From the NCBI GenBank assembly GCA_029987235.1, contig DALTWF010000015.1, forward strand, positions 1 through 38,499: a stretch of 38,499 bases of DNA. Reading direction: 5' to 3'. The notes below the pieces were generated by a model. The model saw nothing but the letters and a program-made list of their open reading frames with translations. It was not told the origin of the DNA and did no database searches. Made by a program: the position numbers and the translations under genes. Position 1 is the first letter of the stretch. Every line of letters begins with the position of its first letter. Positions 24,034 to 32,433 of the stretch are shown one piece after another. This stretch comes from Methanocorpusculum sp. Lineage in GTDB: Archaea; Halobacteriota; Methanomicrobia; Methanomicrobiales; Methanocorpusculaceae.

Positions 24034-26214
24034 GTGGAGAAAAAAAGCATTGTAAACGACCCGGGAAAGATTCTTTTTGTCGTGTGTGTCGTTCTCGTAA
24101 TTGCAATGCTGGTCTTTGGTGCGTTTTCCACCGTAACAACTCTTTCCGAAAACCTCCGCAACGAACATATCAAGTCATTTGAAGCGAGTATTGAGCAGAG
24201 TGCCCAGACATTAAGCTTTACTGCCGGTTCCACCGAAGAGTACGCACGACTTCTCGCCAGTTCATTCGAAAATGAATTTGTTTCCGGAACAGACCTGACT
24301 GCGTTTGCGGAGTCCCGTGCCGAAGATACCAGTATCCTCAACGGTATCGTGGTTTGCATCGATTCAGCCGGAAATACCTACACCAGTGAAAATGACCATA
24401 CAGTTGAATGGCGCAGTAAATCCGTGCTTGTCTCGCCGCAAAAAGAAACCATCATTGTGGATTATTTAACCGGTCCGCCGGACCCGAAATATCTGTTGGT
24501 CGTGGAAAAACTGACCAATCCGGTAATTGCACGCTATCATGACAGACCGGTGGAAATAACGCACGTTGCCGTCGGAAGAACGGTTGAGTATCTCAACAGC
24601 ATATTCTCCGCTGCATTTCCGGTACCGACTGACACATTCATTGTGTCCTCCAAAGGAAAACTGCTTACTGCAACCTATAATCTCGGAGCCGGAATAATTG
24701 GCGATATTTTCATAAACGGTGACCTCTCCGGCATTGAAATGGATGCGGAAAACGCAGAAAAACTTGATTTAAGTCTTTCCACAGGTACACAGGAATACAT
24801 TGAGTTTATCAGAGATGGAACAGAATACGGGGCGTTTTTCTCCCCGATTCCGGGATATAATGCATGGGCGGTCATTGTTGTAAACCCGAAAGACCTTGGC
24901 GCTTCAATGCAGACTGCGATTAGCAATCTGTTTGGAATAATGATTATGTTCATTATTCTGGTTATTGCGGTCGCGGCATGTCTCACCTACTTTGTTCTGC
25001 GCTCGCAAAAAGACCGTGAACTTCTTGAAAAGAAAGAGGCGGCAAACCAGTATCTTGAAGAAGCATCCCGCGCAAAATCCGTTTTCCTCTTTAATATGAG
25101 TCATGATGTGCGCACCCCGATGAACGCCATTTTGGGCTACACGAACATTGCGCTCAAAAATCTTGATGACAGGGAAAAAGTGCGGGATGCGCTGGAAAAG
25201 ACGCAGAAGTCAGGGACTCTTCTGTTATCACTCATCAACACAATTCTTGATGTGAGCAGAATCGAGTCTGGAAAAGCGACGCTTTCAAAAGATAAAGGAG
25301 ATTTCCTGCTATCTTTCGTCAACATCGAGGATTCCTTAAAGACGCTTGCCGCATCCAAAAATGTTGCACTTTCGTTTGAGTTCGGTGAATACAAAGACCG
25401 GTATGTGATATGCGATTTTACGCGCTGCAGCCGCATTTTCATAAACCTTATCTCCAACGCAATAAAGTACACCAGTCATGGCGGCTGGGTAAAAGTCTAT
25501 GCAGAGCAGCTTGACCGCTATGAGAACGGGCGTGGTATTTACCGGTACACTGTTGAGGATAACGGTATCGGCATGAGCGAGGAATTTATGCAGCACATGT
25601 TTGAGCAGTTCTCGCGTGAGCAGACCGCATCAGACAAAAACATCGAGGGGTCCGGTCTTGGTCTTTCGGTCTGCAAGGCGTTTACGGATTTAATGGGCGG
25701 TACAATTACGTGCCTTTCCAAGTTGGGGATGGGAACGAAGTTTGTGGTTGAACTGCCGTTTGAGATTCAGAAGGGCACGGAATCCACCTCCTCTGAAAAA
25801 GAGGAGGCCGCGGCAGGTAAACCTGACATGTCGGTTCTTGCAGGTCGGCGCGTGCTTGTTGTTGAAGACAATGAGATGAATCGTGAAATTGCGGTTGATA
25901 TCCTTGAAGAAGCAGACATGACGGTGGAAACTGCCGAAGACGGTTCTGTTGCGGTAAATATGGTTAAGGAAAAAGGTCCGGCATATTACGACTTCGTGCT
26001 GATGGATATTCAGATGCCGGTAATGGATGGTTATGAGGCAACGCGCCGGATTCGGAAAATGGACGGTTTTGCAGACCTGCCGGTTATCGCCGTTTCAGCA
26101 AATGCGTTTGAAGAAGACAGGAAAGCATCGCTCGAAGCAGGAATGAACGACCATGTGCCAAAGCCGATTAATGTGAATGTGCTGATGCAGACGATGGCGA
26201 AATATTTCAAATAA
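24034..26214 (+). CDS. Hybrid sensor histidine kinase with receiver domain
   Basis: A 726-residue membrane sensor. Order: TM1 (about 12-34), an extracellular sensor domain of about 260 residues with the look of a Cache fold, TM2 (about 299-321), HisKA dimerisation domain with SHDVRTPMNAILGY and phospho-acceptor His about 357, HATPase domain with INLISNAIKYT (N box), DNGIGM and GSGLGLSV (G boxes), then a C-terminal receiver with VLVVEDNEMNREIA and phospho-acceptor Asp about 658 in LMDIQMPVMDG. The GTG start is fixed by GTGAGG upstream overlapping the lipoprotein stop. There is no separate response regulator or DNA-binding output here, so the signal may pass to an unlinked protein. The architecture is bacterial in style. 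Confidence 0.93.
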   Translation: MEKKSIVNDPGKILFVVCVVLVIAMLVFGAFSTVTTLSENLRNEHIKSFEASIEQSAQTLSFTAGSTEEYARLLASSFENEFVSGTDLTAFAESRAEDTSILNGIVVCIDSAGNTYTSENDHTVEWRSKSVLVSPQKETIIVDYLTGPPDPKYLLVVEKLTNPVIARYHDRPVEITHVAVGRTVEYLNSIFSAAFPVPTDTFIVSSKGKLLTATYNLGAGIIGDIFINGDLSGIEMDAENAEKLDLSLSTGTQEYIEFIRDGTEYGAFFSPIPGYNAWAVIVVNPKDLGASMQTAISNLFGIMIMFIILVIAVAACLTYFVLRSQKDRELLEKKEAANQYLEEASRAKSVFLFNMSHDVRTPMNAILGYTNIALKNLDDREKVRDALEKTQKSGTLLLSLINTILDVSRIESGKATLSKDKGDFLLSFVNIEDSLKTLAASKNVALSFEFGEYKDRYVICDFTRCSRIFINLISNAIKYTSHGGWVKVYAEQLDRYENGRGIYRYTVEDNGIGMSEEFMQHMFEQFSREQTASDKNIEGSGLGLSVCKAFTDLMGGTITCLSKLGMGTKFVVELPFEIQKGTESTSSEKEEAAAGKPDMSVLAGRRVLVVEDNEMNREIAVDILEEADMTVETAEDGSVAVNMVKEKGPAYYDFVLMDIQMPVMDGYEATRRIRKMDGFADLPVIAVSANAFEEDRKASLEAGMNDHVPKPINVNVLMQTMAKYFK

Positions 26215-26271
26215 CTTTTTGTAACATTTTTTGTTAATGTGCGAACCGGCTCTGTCTTTCTCCACTCAATA

Positions 26272-26283
26272 GAGATTTATACC
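26272..26283 (+). promoter_or_regulatory. TATA box of the ftsY-ffh-def-fmt operon
   Basis: GAGATTTATACC is centred about 28 bases before the ftsY ATG, with no Shine-Dalgarno before it. The operon probably starts with a leaderless ftsY, while the inner genes ffh and fmt have GGAGG-type sites. Confidence 0.5.
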
Positions 26284-26305
26284 ATACACGCCGAATAAAT
26301 AGATA

Positions 26306-27445
26306 ATGTTTGAAGGACTGAAAAAACTGCTCGGTATTTCAGGAAAGAAGAAGGAAGAAGAGCAGATAAAAGATTCGGCGCCGCAGATACCGCAGACGGC
26401 GGCAGATTCTGCCGTACCTGCAGACGGTGCTGCCGTTATCGCGCCTGCTGAAGAGCCGAAAAAAGATACTGCTTCGGCACCGGAAGAAAAACCGGTCGCG
26501 GTAGCGACTGAACAACCTGTAGATACGGATGCTGACGGGGAAAAACATAAATCCGGAGGCGTTTTAGGCAAACTCAAGTCGCTTTTTGTCGACCACGAGG
26601 TTGCCTTAAATGAGAAAAAGGTCGATGACGTACTCTTTGACCTGCAGATGGTTTTACTAGAGGCAGATGTAGCGTTCCCGGTTGCAGAAGCTATTACCAA
26701 CAGCATGAAAGAAGAGCTTTCCGGGCAGAAAAAGAAACTTTCTGCAAGCACTGATGATGTAGTTGAGGAAGCGCTCAAGCACGCAATCGAAAAAGTACTC
26801 GGCGACGGGTTTGACCTGGTTTCCTATATTAAAAACCATGAAAAACCGGTTAAAATTATCTTTACCGGTGTGAACGGAACAGGAAAAACGACATCTGTTT
26901 CAAAAATCGCACATTTCCTGAAAAGTCAGGGGATTTCAGTTGTATGCGGTGCGGCTGACACATTCAGAGCGGGCGCAATTGACCAGCTTCGCGTCCACTG
27001 CGAGCGCATTGGCGTCAAATTAATCGCCCACCAGGAAGGCTCCGACCCATCCTCAGTCCTTTACGATACTATAGAATATGCAAAAGCGCACAATATTGAT
27101 GTTGTTTTAGGTGATACTGCCGGACGGTTCCACAATAAGCAGAATCTCATGAATCAGCTGGATAAAATCAAGCGCGTGACAAAACCGGACCTTGTCTTCT
27201 ATGTTGACGAGGCGGTTGCCGGAAACGATGCTGTAATCCGTGCCGAGGAATTTGAAAAGACTGTGTCTACGGACGGCGTTATCTTAACAAAGGTTGATAT
27301 GGATCCGAAAGGAGGCGCTGCAATATCTATCGCATATACTATCGGAAAACCCTTAGTATTCATTGGTGTCGGTCAGGGATATGACGACATGAAACCGTTC
27401 ACTCCTGCTCTGATTATTGATGAAATCTTCGGAGGCGAAGAGTAA
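26306..27445 (+). CDS. ftsY: Signal recognition particle receptor FtsY
   Basis: The 379-residue SRP receptor GTPase that docks ribosome-SRP complexes at the membrane. It has an acidic, Ala/Glu/Pro-rich N-terminal A region (about 10-95), the helical N domain (SLFVDHEVALNEKKVDDVLF), then the G domain with G1 GVNGTGKTTSVSKIAHFL near residue 187, the DTFRAGAIDQLR insertion-box element, DTAGRFHNKQNLM and TKVDMDPKGGAA. All GTPase motifs are intact. Its stop codon overlaps the ffh ATG (TAATG), so the receptor and SRP54 are made together. Confidence 0.96.
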   Translation: MFEGLKKLLGISGKKKEEEQIKDSAPQIPQTAADSAVPADGAAVIAPAEEPKKDTASAPEEKPVAVATEQPVDTDADGEKHKSGGVLGKLKSLFVDHEVALNEKKVDDVLFDLQMVLLEADVAFPVAEAITNSMKEELSGQKKKLSASTDDVVEEALKHAIEKVLGDGFDLVSYIKNHEKPVKIIFTGVNGTGKTTSVSKIAHFLKSQGISVVCGAADTFRAGAIDQLRVHCERIGVKLIAHQEGSDPSSVLYDTIEYAKAHNIDVVLGDTAGRFHNKQNLMNQLDKIKRVTKPDLVFYVDEAVAGNDAVIRAEEFEKTVSTDGVILTKVDMDPKGGAAISIAYTIGKPLVFIGVGQGYDDMKPFTPALIIDEIFGGEE

Positions 27446-28788
27446 TGGGAGGATTAGACAACCTTTCCTCATCCTTAAAGGATGCGATGAAAAAACTCGC
27501 CGGAAAGACAGTGATTGACAGAAATGCTGTAGATGAACTCGTCCGCGACCTTCAGCGTGCGCTGCTTTCGTCTGATGTCAACGTCAAACTCGTCATGCAG
27601 TTGTCGCAGTCTATTAAGACGCGTGCTCTTTCCGAAGACATGCCCAAAGGCACCAACGCCCGCGAGCATGTGCTCAGAATCGTCTATCAGGAGTTAGTCA
27701 ATCTTGTCGGAAAAGAAGCTGATTTCGCATTAAAGCCGCAGAAAATCCTGATGGCAGGTCTGCAGGGTTCGGGTAAAACCACAACCACCGGAAAATTATG
27801 CCGTTATTTCCAGCGCAAAGGTCTTAAAGTCGGTGCAATCGGCGCAGACAACTTCAGACCAGGTGCATTTGCACAGCTTTCCACGCTTTGTAAAAAGATA
27901 AACGTACCCTGCTACGGCGACCCTGAGGAAAAAGACGCGGTGAAAATCGTTCGCGACGGACTTGCAGCGCTTAAGGATGTTGAGGTCATTATCGTTGATA
28001 CTGCAGGTCGTCATGCGCTTGAAGACGACCTGATTGACGAAATCATGCAGATTAATGAGTTCCTCAAACCGGATCACCGGTGGCTCGTAATTGATGCGGC
28101 AATCGGTCAGGCGGCGCGAGAACAGGCGCGGAGATTCCACGGCGCAATCGGCATTGACGGCGTAATTGTGACTAAAATGGACGGTACGGCAAAAGGCGGA
28201 GGTGCAATGTCTGCCGTTGCCGAAACGGAGTCCGGCATCGTCTTTATCGGTAATGGAGAAACCATTGATGACCTCGAAAAATTCGAGGCAAACGGTTTCA
28301 TCTCCCGCCTTCTTGGAATGGGTGACTTAAAGGCACTCGTGGAAAAGGCGGAGGAAAACATCAATGCTGAAGATGTTGACGTAAACGCGATGCTCCGCGG
28401 CAAATTCACCTTAAACGACATGTACAAACAGCTTGAAGCAGTGCAGAAAATGGGTCCGTTAAAGCATGTTATGTCTATGCTGCCGCTTGGCAATCTGAAG
28501 GTTTCTGATGATGCACTTGACGGAACCACGGATAAAATGAAGCGGTTCAGAGTCATCATGGATTCGATGACGCCGCAGGAACTGGACGAACCGGGTATTA
28601 TCAACACATCCCGTATGATCCGGGTGGCAAAGGGTTCGGGAACATCCGTTGATGAAGTGCGCGACCTTCTCAAATATCATAAGACCATGCAGAAGATGCT
28701 GAAAAGTTTCAAGGGTAACAGAATGGCAATGGGCAAGATGATGAAACAGATGCAGAAGGGAGGAATGGGCGGACTTGGCCCGATGTAA
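27445..28788 (+). CDS. ffh: Signal recognition particle protein SRP54
   Basis: The 447-residue SRP54 GTPase, which binds signal sequences and 7S RNA. It has the N domain, the G domain with GLQGSGKTTTTGKLCRYFQ near residue 108, DNFRPGAFAQL, DTAGRHALEDDL and TKMDGTAKGGGAMS, and the methionine-rich M domain from about residue 325 (MGPLKHVMSMLPLG, SRMIRVAKGSGTSVDEVRDL) ending in a Met/Gly-rich tail. The ribosome-binding site GGAGG lies inside the end of ftsY. The def ATG starts one base after its stop. Confidence 0.96.
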   Translation: MGGLDNLSSSLKDAMKKLAGKTVIDRNAVDELVRDLQRALLSSDVNVKLVMQLSQSIKTRALSEDMPKGTNAREHVLRIVYQELVNLVGKEADFALKPQKILMAGLQGSGKTTTTGKLCRYFQRKGLKVGAIGADNFRPGAFAQLSTLCKKINVPCYGDPEEKDAVKIVRDGLAALKDVEVIIVDTAGRHALEDDLIDEIMQINEFLKPDHRWLVIDAAIGQAAREQARRFHGAIGIDGVIVTKMDGTAKGGGAMSAVAETESGIVFIGNGETIDDLEKFEANGFISRLLGMGDLKALVEKAEENINAEDVDVNAMLRGKFTLNDMYKQLEAVQKMGPLKHVMSMLPLGNLKVSDDALDGTTDKMKRFRVIMDSMTPQELDEPGIINTSRMIRVAKGSGTSVDEVRDLLKYHKTMQKMLKSFKGNRMAMGKMMKQMQKGGMGGLGPM

Positions 28789-28789
28789 T

Positions 28790-29284
28790 ATGGAAATCCA
28801 GATTTACGGAAAACCTGTGCTTCGCGCCGTTGCTGCGGCGGTTCCTGAAATTACCGAAGAACTGTGCAGAATTTTGGATTCAATGGTTCCGATGATGCGC
28901 GATGCGCATGGCGTGGGTCTTGCGGCACCGCAGGTCGGCATTTCACAGCGGTTCTTTGTAATGAATGCGGGTGACGGCGTGCGTAAAGTAATTAATCCCA
29001 AAATCGTTTCCGCCGGCAATTCTATGGCTGAAATGGAAGAAGGGTGCCTTTCTGTTCCTGGAATTCATAAAAAAGTCCGGCGTCCGCGGCGTATTTCGGT
29101 CCGCTATACAAATGAGACAGGCGAGGTTGTTGAAGAGGAGTTAAAGGATTTCCCCGCACGCGTATTTCAGCATGAATTCGACCATCTGGATGGTATTCTT
29201 TTCGTTGACAGAACAACGCCGGTTACGCAGAAACTGATTGCAAAGCAGCTTGAAGCGTTAGCGGCAAAGGAGGGCGGCGCATGA
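28790..29284 (+). CDS. def: Peptide deformylase
   Basis: A 164-residue peptide deformylase, which removes the formyl group from the N-terminal formyl-methionine of new proteins. All three signature motifs are intact: GVGLAAPQ (41-48), EGCLS (84-88) and QHEFDH (127-132), giving metal ligands Cys86, His128, His132 and catalytic Glu129. The length fits type I enzymes. I use the ATG at 28790, one base after the ffh stop, rather than an upstream non-ATG codon inside ffh. Its last bases overlap the fmt ATG (ATGA). Deformylase is standard in bacteria and organelles but not expected in archaea. Base use resembles the neighbours, so any transfer is not recent. Confidence 0.95.
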   Translation: MEIQIYGKPVLRAVAAAVPEITEELCRILDSMVPMMRDAHGVGLAAPQVGISQRFFVMNAGDGVRKVINPKIVSAGNSMAEMEEGCLSVPGIHKKVRRPRRISVRYTNETGEVVEEELKDFPARVFQHEFDHLDGILFVDRTTPVTQKLIAKQLEALAAKEGGA

Positions 29285-30210
29285 GAATATTGTTCATGGG
29301 GACGCCGGAATATGCCATTCCAACGCTGGTACGGCTTATTTCTGAGCATGAAGTAATCGGTGTGGTTACACGGGCTGACAAGCCCTCGGGTCGCGGTCAT
29401 AAATTAACGCCGTCTCCGGTAAAAGTTTGTGCAATGGATCACAATATACCGGTTTTTCAGCCGGAAGACATGAAAGACCCGGCGCTTTATGAGGTGCTTG
29501 CTGCACTGAAGCCGGATATTTCGGTGGTTGTTGCTTATGGAAAATTTATTCCTGACTCAATAATTGCCATTCCGCGGCTGAATACGATTAATATTCACGG
29601 CTCTCTCCTTCCGAAATACAGGGGGGCAGCACCAATGCAGTATTCGGTCTTAAACGGCGATGCCGAAGCGGGAGTTTCTATTATGTATGTTACATCGGGG
29701 CTTGACTGCGGGGATGTAATTTTACAGAAAGCAATTCCAATCGGTGAAAACGAGACATTTGGCGAACTCCATGACAGACTGGCGGTGCTTGGCCGCGATA
29801 CGCTTTCCGAGGCGCTTGATCTGCTTGAGTCGGGGGCTGCAAAGCCGTTTAAGCAGGATGGTGCGCTTTCGTCCTATGCGTCTATGATTACAAAGGAAGA
29901 GTGCAATATCGACTGGTCGCGTCCTGCATCCGAGGTACACAACAGAATCAGAGGTTTGTCGCCGAATCCTGGTGCATTTACCAAATCACCGAGCGGAAAA
30001 ATCATTAAACTTTACCGTTCAGAGGTTGCGGAAGGAAGCGGTAGGCCGGGCGAGATTATCGCCGCAATTAAGAAAAAGGGCTTTGTTGTTGCCTGCGGTG
30101 CCGGCGCGGTCTGTATTGTATCGGCAAAGCCGGAAGGCAAACGCGAGATGCCGGCAATTGAACTGATAAACGGGCATTACATCGGCATCGGCGATGTATT
30201 ATCTCCCTGA
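29281..30210 (+). CDS. fmt: Methionyl-tRNA formyltransferase
   Basis: A 309-residue protein with the full bacterial Fmt layout. The N-terminal formyltransferase domain carries the catalytic triad Asn104, His106 (INIHGSLLPKYRGAAPMQ) and Asp142 (GLDCGDVIL). The basic loop DKPSGRGHKLTPSPVKV (33-49), which in bacterial Fmt contacts the initiator tRNA acceptor end, is present. The C-terminal OB-fold starts near residue 205 with EECNIDWSRPASEVHNRIRG. RGAAP rather than RGRAP argues against an ArnA-like sugar formyltransferase. The bacterial enzyme uses 10-formyl-tetrahydrofolate; the donor here is unknown. A strong AAGGAGGG site precedes the ATG, which overlaps the def stop. Confidence 0.93.
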   Translation: MRILFMGTPEYAIPTLVRLISEHEVIGVVTRADKPSGRGHKLTPSPVKVCAMDHNIPVFQPEDMKDPALYEVLAALKPDISVVVAYGKFIPDSIIAIPRLNTINIHGSLLPKYRGAAPMQYSVLNGDAEAGVSIMYVTSGLDCGDVILQKAIPIGENETFGELHDRLAVLGRDTLSEALDLLESGAAKPFKQDGALSSYASMITKEECNIDWSRPASEVHNRIRGLSPNPGAFTKSPSGKIIKLYRSEVAEGSGRPGEIIAAIKKKGFVVACGAGAVCIVSAKPEGKREMPAIELINGHYIGIGDVLSP

Positions 30211-30226
30211 TTTTTTTATAAAAAAA
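30211..30226. terminator. Bidirectional terminator between fmt and DUF1015 gene
   Basis: TTTTTTT-AT-AAAAAAA forms a symmetric tract. The seven T directly after the fmt stop end the plus transcript, and the seven A read as T on the minus strand just after the DUF1015 stop. Confidence 0.6.
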
Positions 30227-30231
30227 GAGAT

Positions 30232-31485
30232 TTATTTTATTTCATGAATTACCATGCCGGAGAGGAGTTTCGGCTCGAACCAGGTTGATTTCGGCGGCAT
30301 AATTAATTCATTGTCTGCAACATCAAGTACCTGCTGCGCGCTGACCGGCTGCATGATAAATGCGGCTGCATATTCGCCGTTGTCGACTTCCTTCGTGATT
30401 TCCGAAAGTGGAACAACACCGCCGACAAAGGAAATGCGCGGGTCGCCACGCGGGTCGAAAATGGCAAGCATATCGTCTAAAACAACATTCTGCAGAACGG
30501 AAACGTCCAGACGCTCGATTGCATCGGCGACCGGGTCGACATCGCGGGTGAGTTCATACCATTTGCTTTCAAGGTACAGGTGCATAACATGCCTGTTGGA
30601 TGCGGTCTCTTTTGGTGGAACGGCGTTCTTTTTGATGTCAACCTTCTTGATTTCGGTGATATTGAAACGAAGTGAAAGGTCGGATAGGAACTGGTCTGCA
30701 TTAAGACCCGCAAGGTCGCGCACAAGTCTGTGATATCCGTAGATTTTGACCGAATCATAGGCAAACAGGACTGCCATGAACTTTTCTGCATCAGGAGTCA
30801 GGCGGTTTTCGGATGCGCGCCTGTCGCATACGTTTGCTGAAGACTTTGCGCGGTGGTGACCGTCTGCAATGTACAGGTTTGGAATGGATGCGAATGCGGC
30901 TGTGATTTTATCAACAACGGCTTTGTCTTTAACGCGGAATATTTGGTGAACCGTGCCGTTTTTCGCGGTGTATTCTCCGTCCGGTGTGCCTTCTGCGATT
31001 TTAGAGAGCATTGCATGAATGTTGTCTCCGCCTTTGTAAAGGAGGAAAACCTGACCTGTATGGGCGGATACTGCGTCAATGTGTCGAGTTCTGTCCTCTT
31101 CTTTGTCGTAGCGGGTCAGTTCGTGTTTTTTGATGATGTTTTTCTTATATTCCTCGACAGATACGCAGGAGACTAATCCGACGTACGGCGCGCCCTGGAA
31201 GATGATTTTGTACACATAGTACGAATCTGTGTCATCTGTCTCAAACATGCCTTCCGCCTTGAATTTATCAAACATCTCTCTTGCGCGGGCATAAATTCTG
31301 TCGTCATGCGGGTCGATGTCTGAAAGTTCTGCATCGGTTCTGATTACGCGCAGGAAACTCTTGTCATTTACCTTGATTTCGGCTGCTGCCTCTTCTGCGC
31401 TGATTACGTCGTAAGGGACCGAAGGGAGAACAGGGTAGGTTTTTCTGGTCGGTCTCAGACCTTTGAAGGGATATACGCTAACCAT
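30232..31485 (-). CDS. DUF1015 family protein
   Basis: A 417-residue protein of the DUF1015 family, of uncertain function. The N-terminus VSVYPFKGLRPTRKTY followed by PSVPYDVIS, the RYDKEEDRTRHIDAVSAHTG stretch near residue 130, and the YIADGHHRAKSS motif near 215 are the conserved family core; the GHHR element suggests an active or ligand site. I choose the ATG at 31485 over a TTG eight codons upstream because it gives the usual MVSVYPF start and leaves a TATA-like TTGTTATTTTAC about 27 bases before it. It is divergent from rimI, with only 38 bases between start codons, so the two promoters overlap. Confidence 0.85.
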   Translation of the reverse strand: MVSVYPFKGLRPTRKTYPVLPSVPYDVISAEEAAAEIKVNDKSFLRVIRTDAELSDIDPHDDRIYARAREMFDKFKAEGMFETDDTDSYYVYKIIFQGAPYVGLVSCVSVEEYKKNIIKKHELTRYDKEEDRTRHIDAVSAHTGQVFLLYKGGDNIHAMLSKIAEGTPDGEYTAKNGTVHQIFRVKDKAVVDKITAAFASIPNLYIADGHHRAKSSANVCDRRASENRLTPDAEKFMAVLFAYDSVKIYGYHRLVRDLAGLNADQFLSDLSLRFNITEIKKVDIKKNAVPPKETASNRHVMHLYLESKWYELTRDVDPVADAIERLDVSVLQNVVLDDMLAIFDPRGDPRISFVGGVVPLSEITKEVDNGEYAAAFIMQPVSAQQVLDVADNELIMPPKSTWFEPKLLSGMVIHEIK

Positions 31486-31523
31486 GATACTATATTTCTT
31501 GGAGTTCAATAGTAAAATAACAA

Positions 31524-32009
31524 ATGGTAATCGTCAATGGTGTAGGGGGTACCTGTGCGGGCTGCACAATCCGCAAGGCAACAATCGAGGATATTCCAGA
31601 TATCTACCGGATTGAGCTGATGTGTTTTAAGGATCCGTGGGATTACAAGGGTATGCTTGAAATGATGACGGTGTTTCTGACTTCATTTTATGTGGCTGAG
31701 GCAGACGGGCGCATGGTCGGATTTTCAGCAGGGGCGATTGAGGAAACTGATAATGAAAAATACGGGCATATCTGCAATCTCGCGGTGGTGCCGGAAATGC
31801 GTACGCTTGGTATAGGCAGGCTTCTCCTGCGCAGGCTTGAGAGGGACTTTTTCCTTGAGGCATGTACAGCCTGCAGTCTTGAGGTACGTAAAAGCAATGT
31901 GAGTGCGCACGGCTTTTATGAAAAAATCGGGTATGAGGATGTTATTGTGTTCGGGGGATATTATGCGGACGGGGAAGATGCTATCGTCATGATGCGGTGG
32001 TTTGATTGA
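31524..32009 (+). CDS. rimI: GNAT N-acetyltransferase, RimI-like
   Basis: A 161-residue GNAT protein resembling RimI/Ard1, which acetylate protein N-termini. After a short N-terminal extension the core starts TIRKATIEDIPDIYRIE, CFKDPWDYKGML (about 36) is the typical peptide-side segment, and NLAVVPEMRTLGIGRLLL (about 90-107) is the acetyl-CoA loop with RxxGxG. LEVRKSNVSAHGFYEKIGY is the conserved late motif. A TATA-like CTATATTTCT about 29 bases upstream and no ribosome-binding site suggest a leaderless start. Its stop overlaps the cfbA TTG start. Together with def it gives the window two N-terminal processing enzymes. Confidence 0.88.
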   Translation: MVIVNGVGGTCAGCTIRKATIEDIPDIYRIELMCFKDPWDYKGMLEMMTVFLTSFYVAEADGRMVGFSAGAIEETDNEKYGHICNLAVVPEMRTLGIGRLLLRRLERDFFLEACTACSLEVRKSNVSAHGFYEKIGYEDVIVFGGYYADGEDAIVMMRWFD

Positions 32010-32401
32010 GGGGGATTCTCCTGATTGCCCACGGTGACCGGACCGGGGATTCATTAAAGCAGATGCAGGTACTTGCGCAGATGGTGCAGGAAAAATCCGG
32101 GGCACCGGTACGGTACTGTTTTCTGCAGTTTACGCGCCCGTCTGTTGCGGAAGGTCTTGAGGAGATGCGGGGTGAAAATATAGATGTGCTTGTTGCGGTG
32201 CCGGTATTTTTAGGGGGGGGTGTGCATGTGAGGGACAGTATTCCAAATGCGCTTGGTCTTTCCGCGGGTGAGGCGCGCGGTGTCTTTGTTCTTGCAAACG
32301 GGAAAGAGGTGCCCCTCGTTTATGCAAAGCCTATTGGGGCTGATCCGGAACTTGCTCAACTTCTTTTGAGCCGGGCAGATGCGGCTGTGTCTCTTTTCTA
32401 A
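32006..32401 (+). CDS. cfbA: Sirohydrochlorin nickel/cobalt chelatase CfbA (CbiX-small)
   Basis: A 131-residue small CbiX-type chelatase that works as a homodimer. CfbA inserts Ni into sirohydrochlorin in coenzyme F430 synthesis, and Co for cobamides. The metal-binding histidines are in place: His9 in LLIAHGDRTGD and His74 in GGGVHVRDSIPNAL; the FLQFTRPSVAEGLEEM segment is also typical. Length matches the archaeal short form. The start is a TTG whose last two bases open the rimI stop (TTGA), giving translational coupling; a later ATG would remove His9. Confidence 0.92.
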   Translation: MRGILLIAHGDRTGDSLKQMQVLAQMVQEKSGAPVRYCFLQFTRPSVAEGLEEMRGENIDVLVAVPVFLGGGVHVRDSIPNALGLSAGEARGVFVLANGKEVPLVYAKPIGADPELAQLLLSRADAAVSLF

Positions 32402-32403
32402 AA

Positions 32404-32413
32404 CTATTTATTT
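32404..32413 (+). promoter_or_regulatory. TATA box for the cupin gene
   Basis: CTATTTATTT lies about 27 bases before the cupin ATG, directly after the cfbA stop; a leaderless transcript is likely. Confidence 0.45.
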
Positions 32414-32433
32414 GCATACACTAATTGTATACT

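Noticed and set aside
28107..28673. 188-codon minus-strand frame inside ffh
   Set aside because: Antisense shadow of SRP54 with Ser/Pro-rich chance composition.
29281..30210. Reading fmt as an ArnA-like sugar formyltransferase
   Set aside because: RGAAPMQ motif, the basic SGRGHKL-PSPVK tRNA-binding loop and the Fmt-type C-terminal domain fit methionyl-tRNA formyltransferase better.
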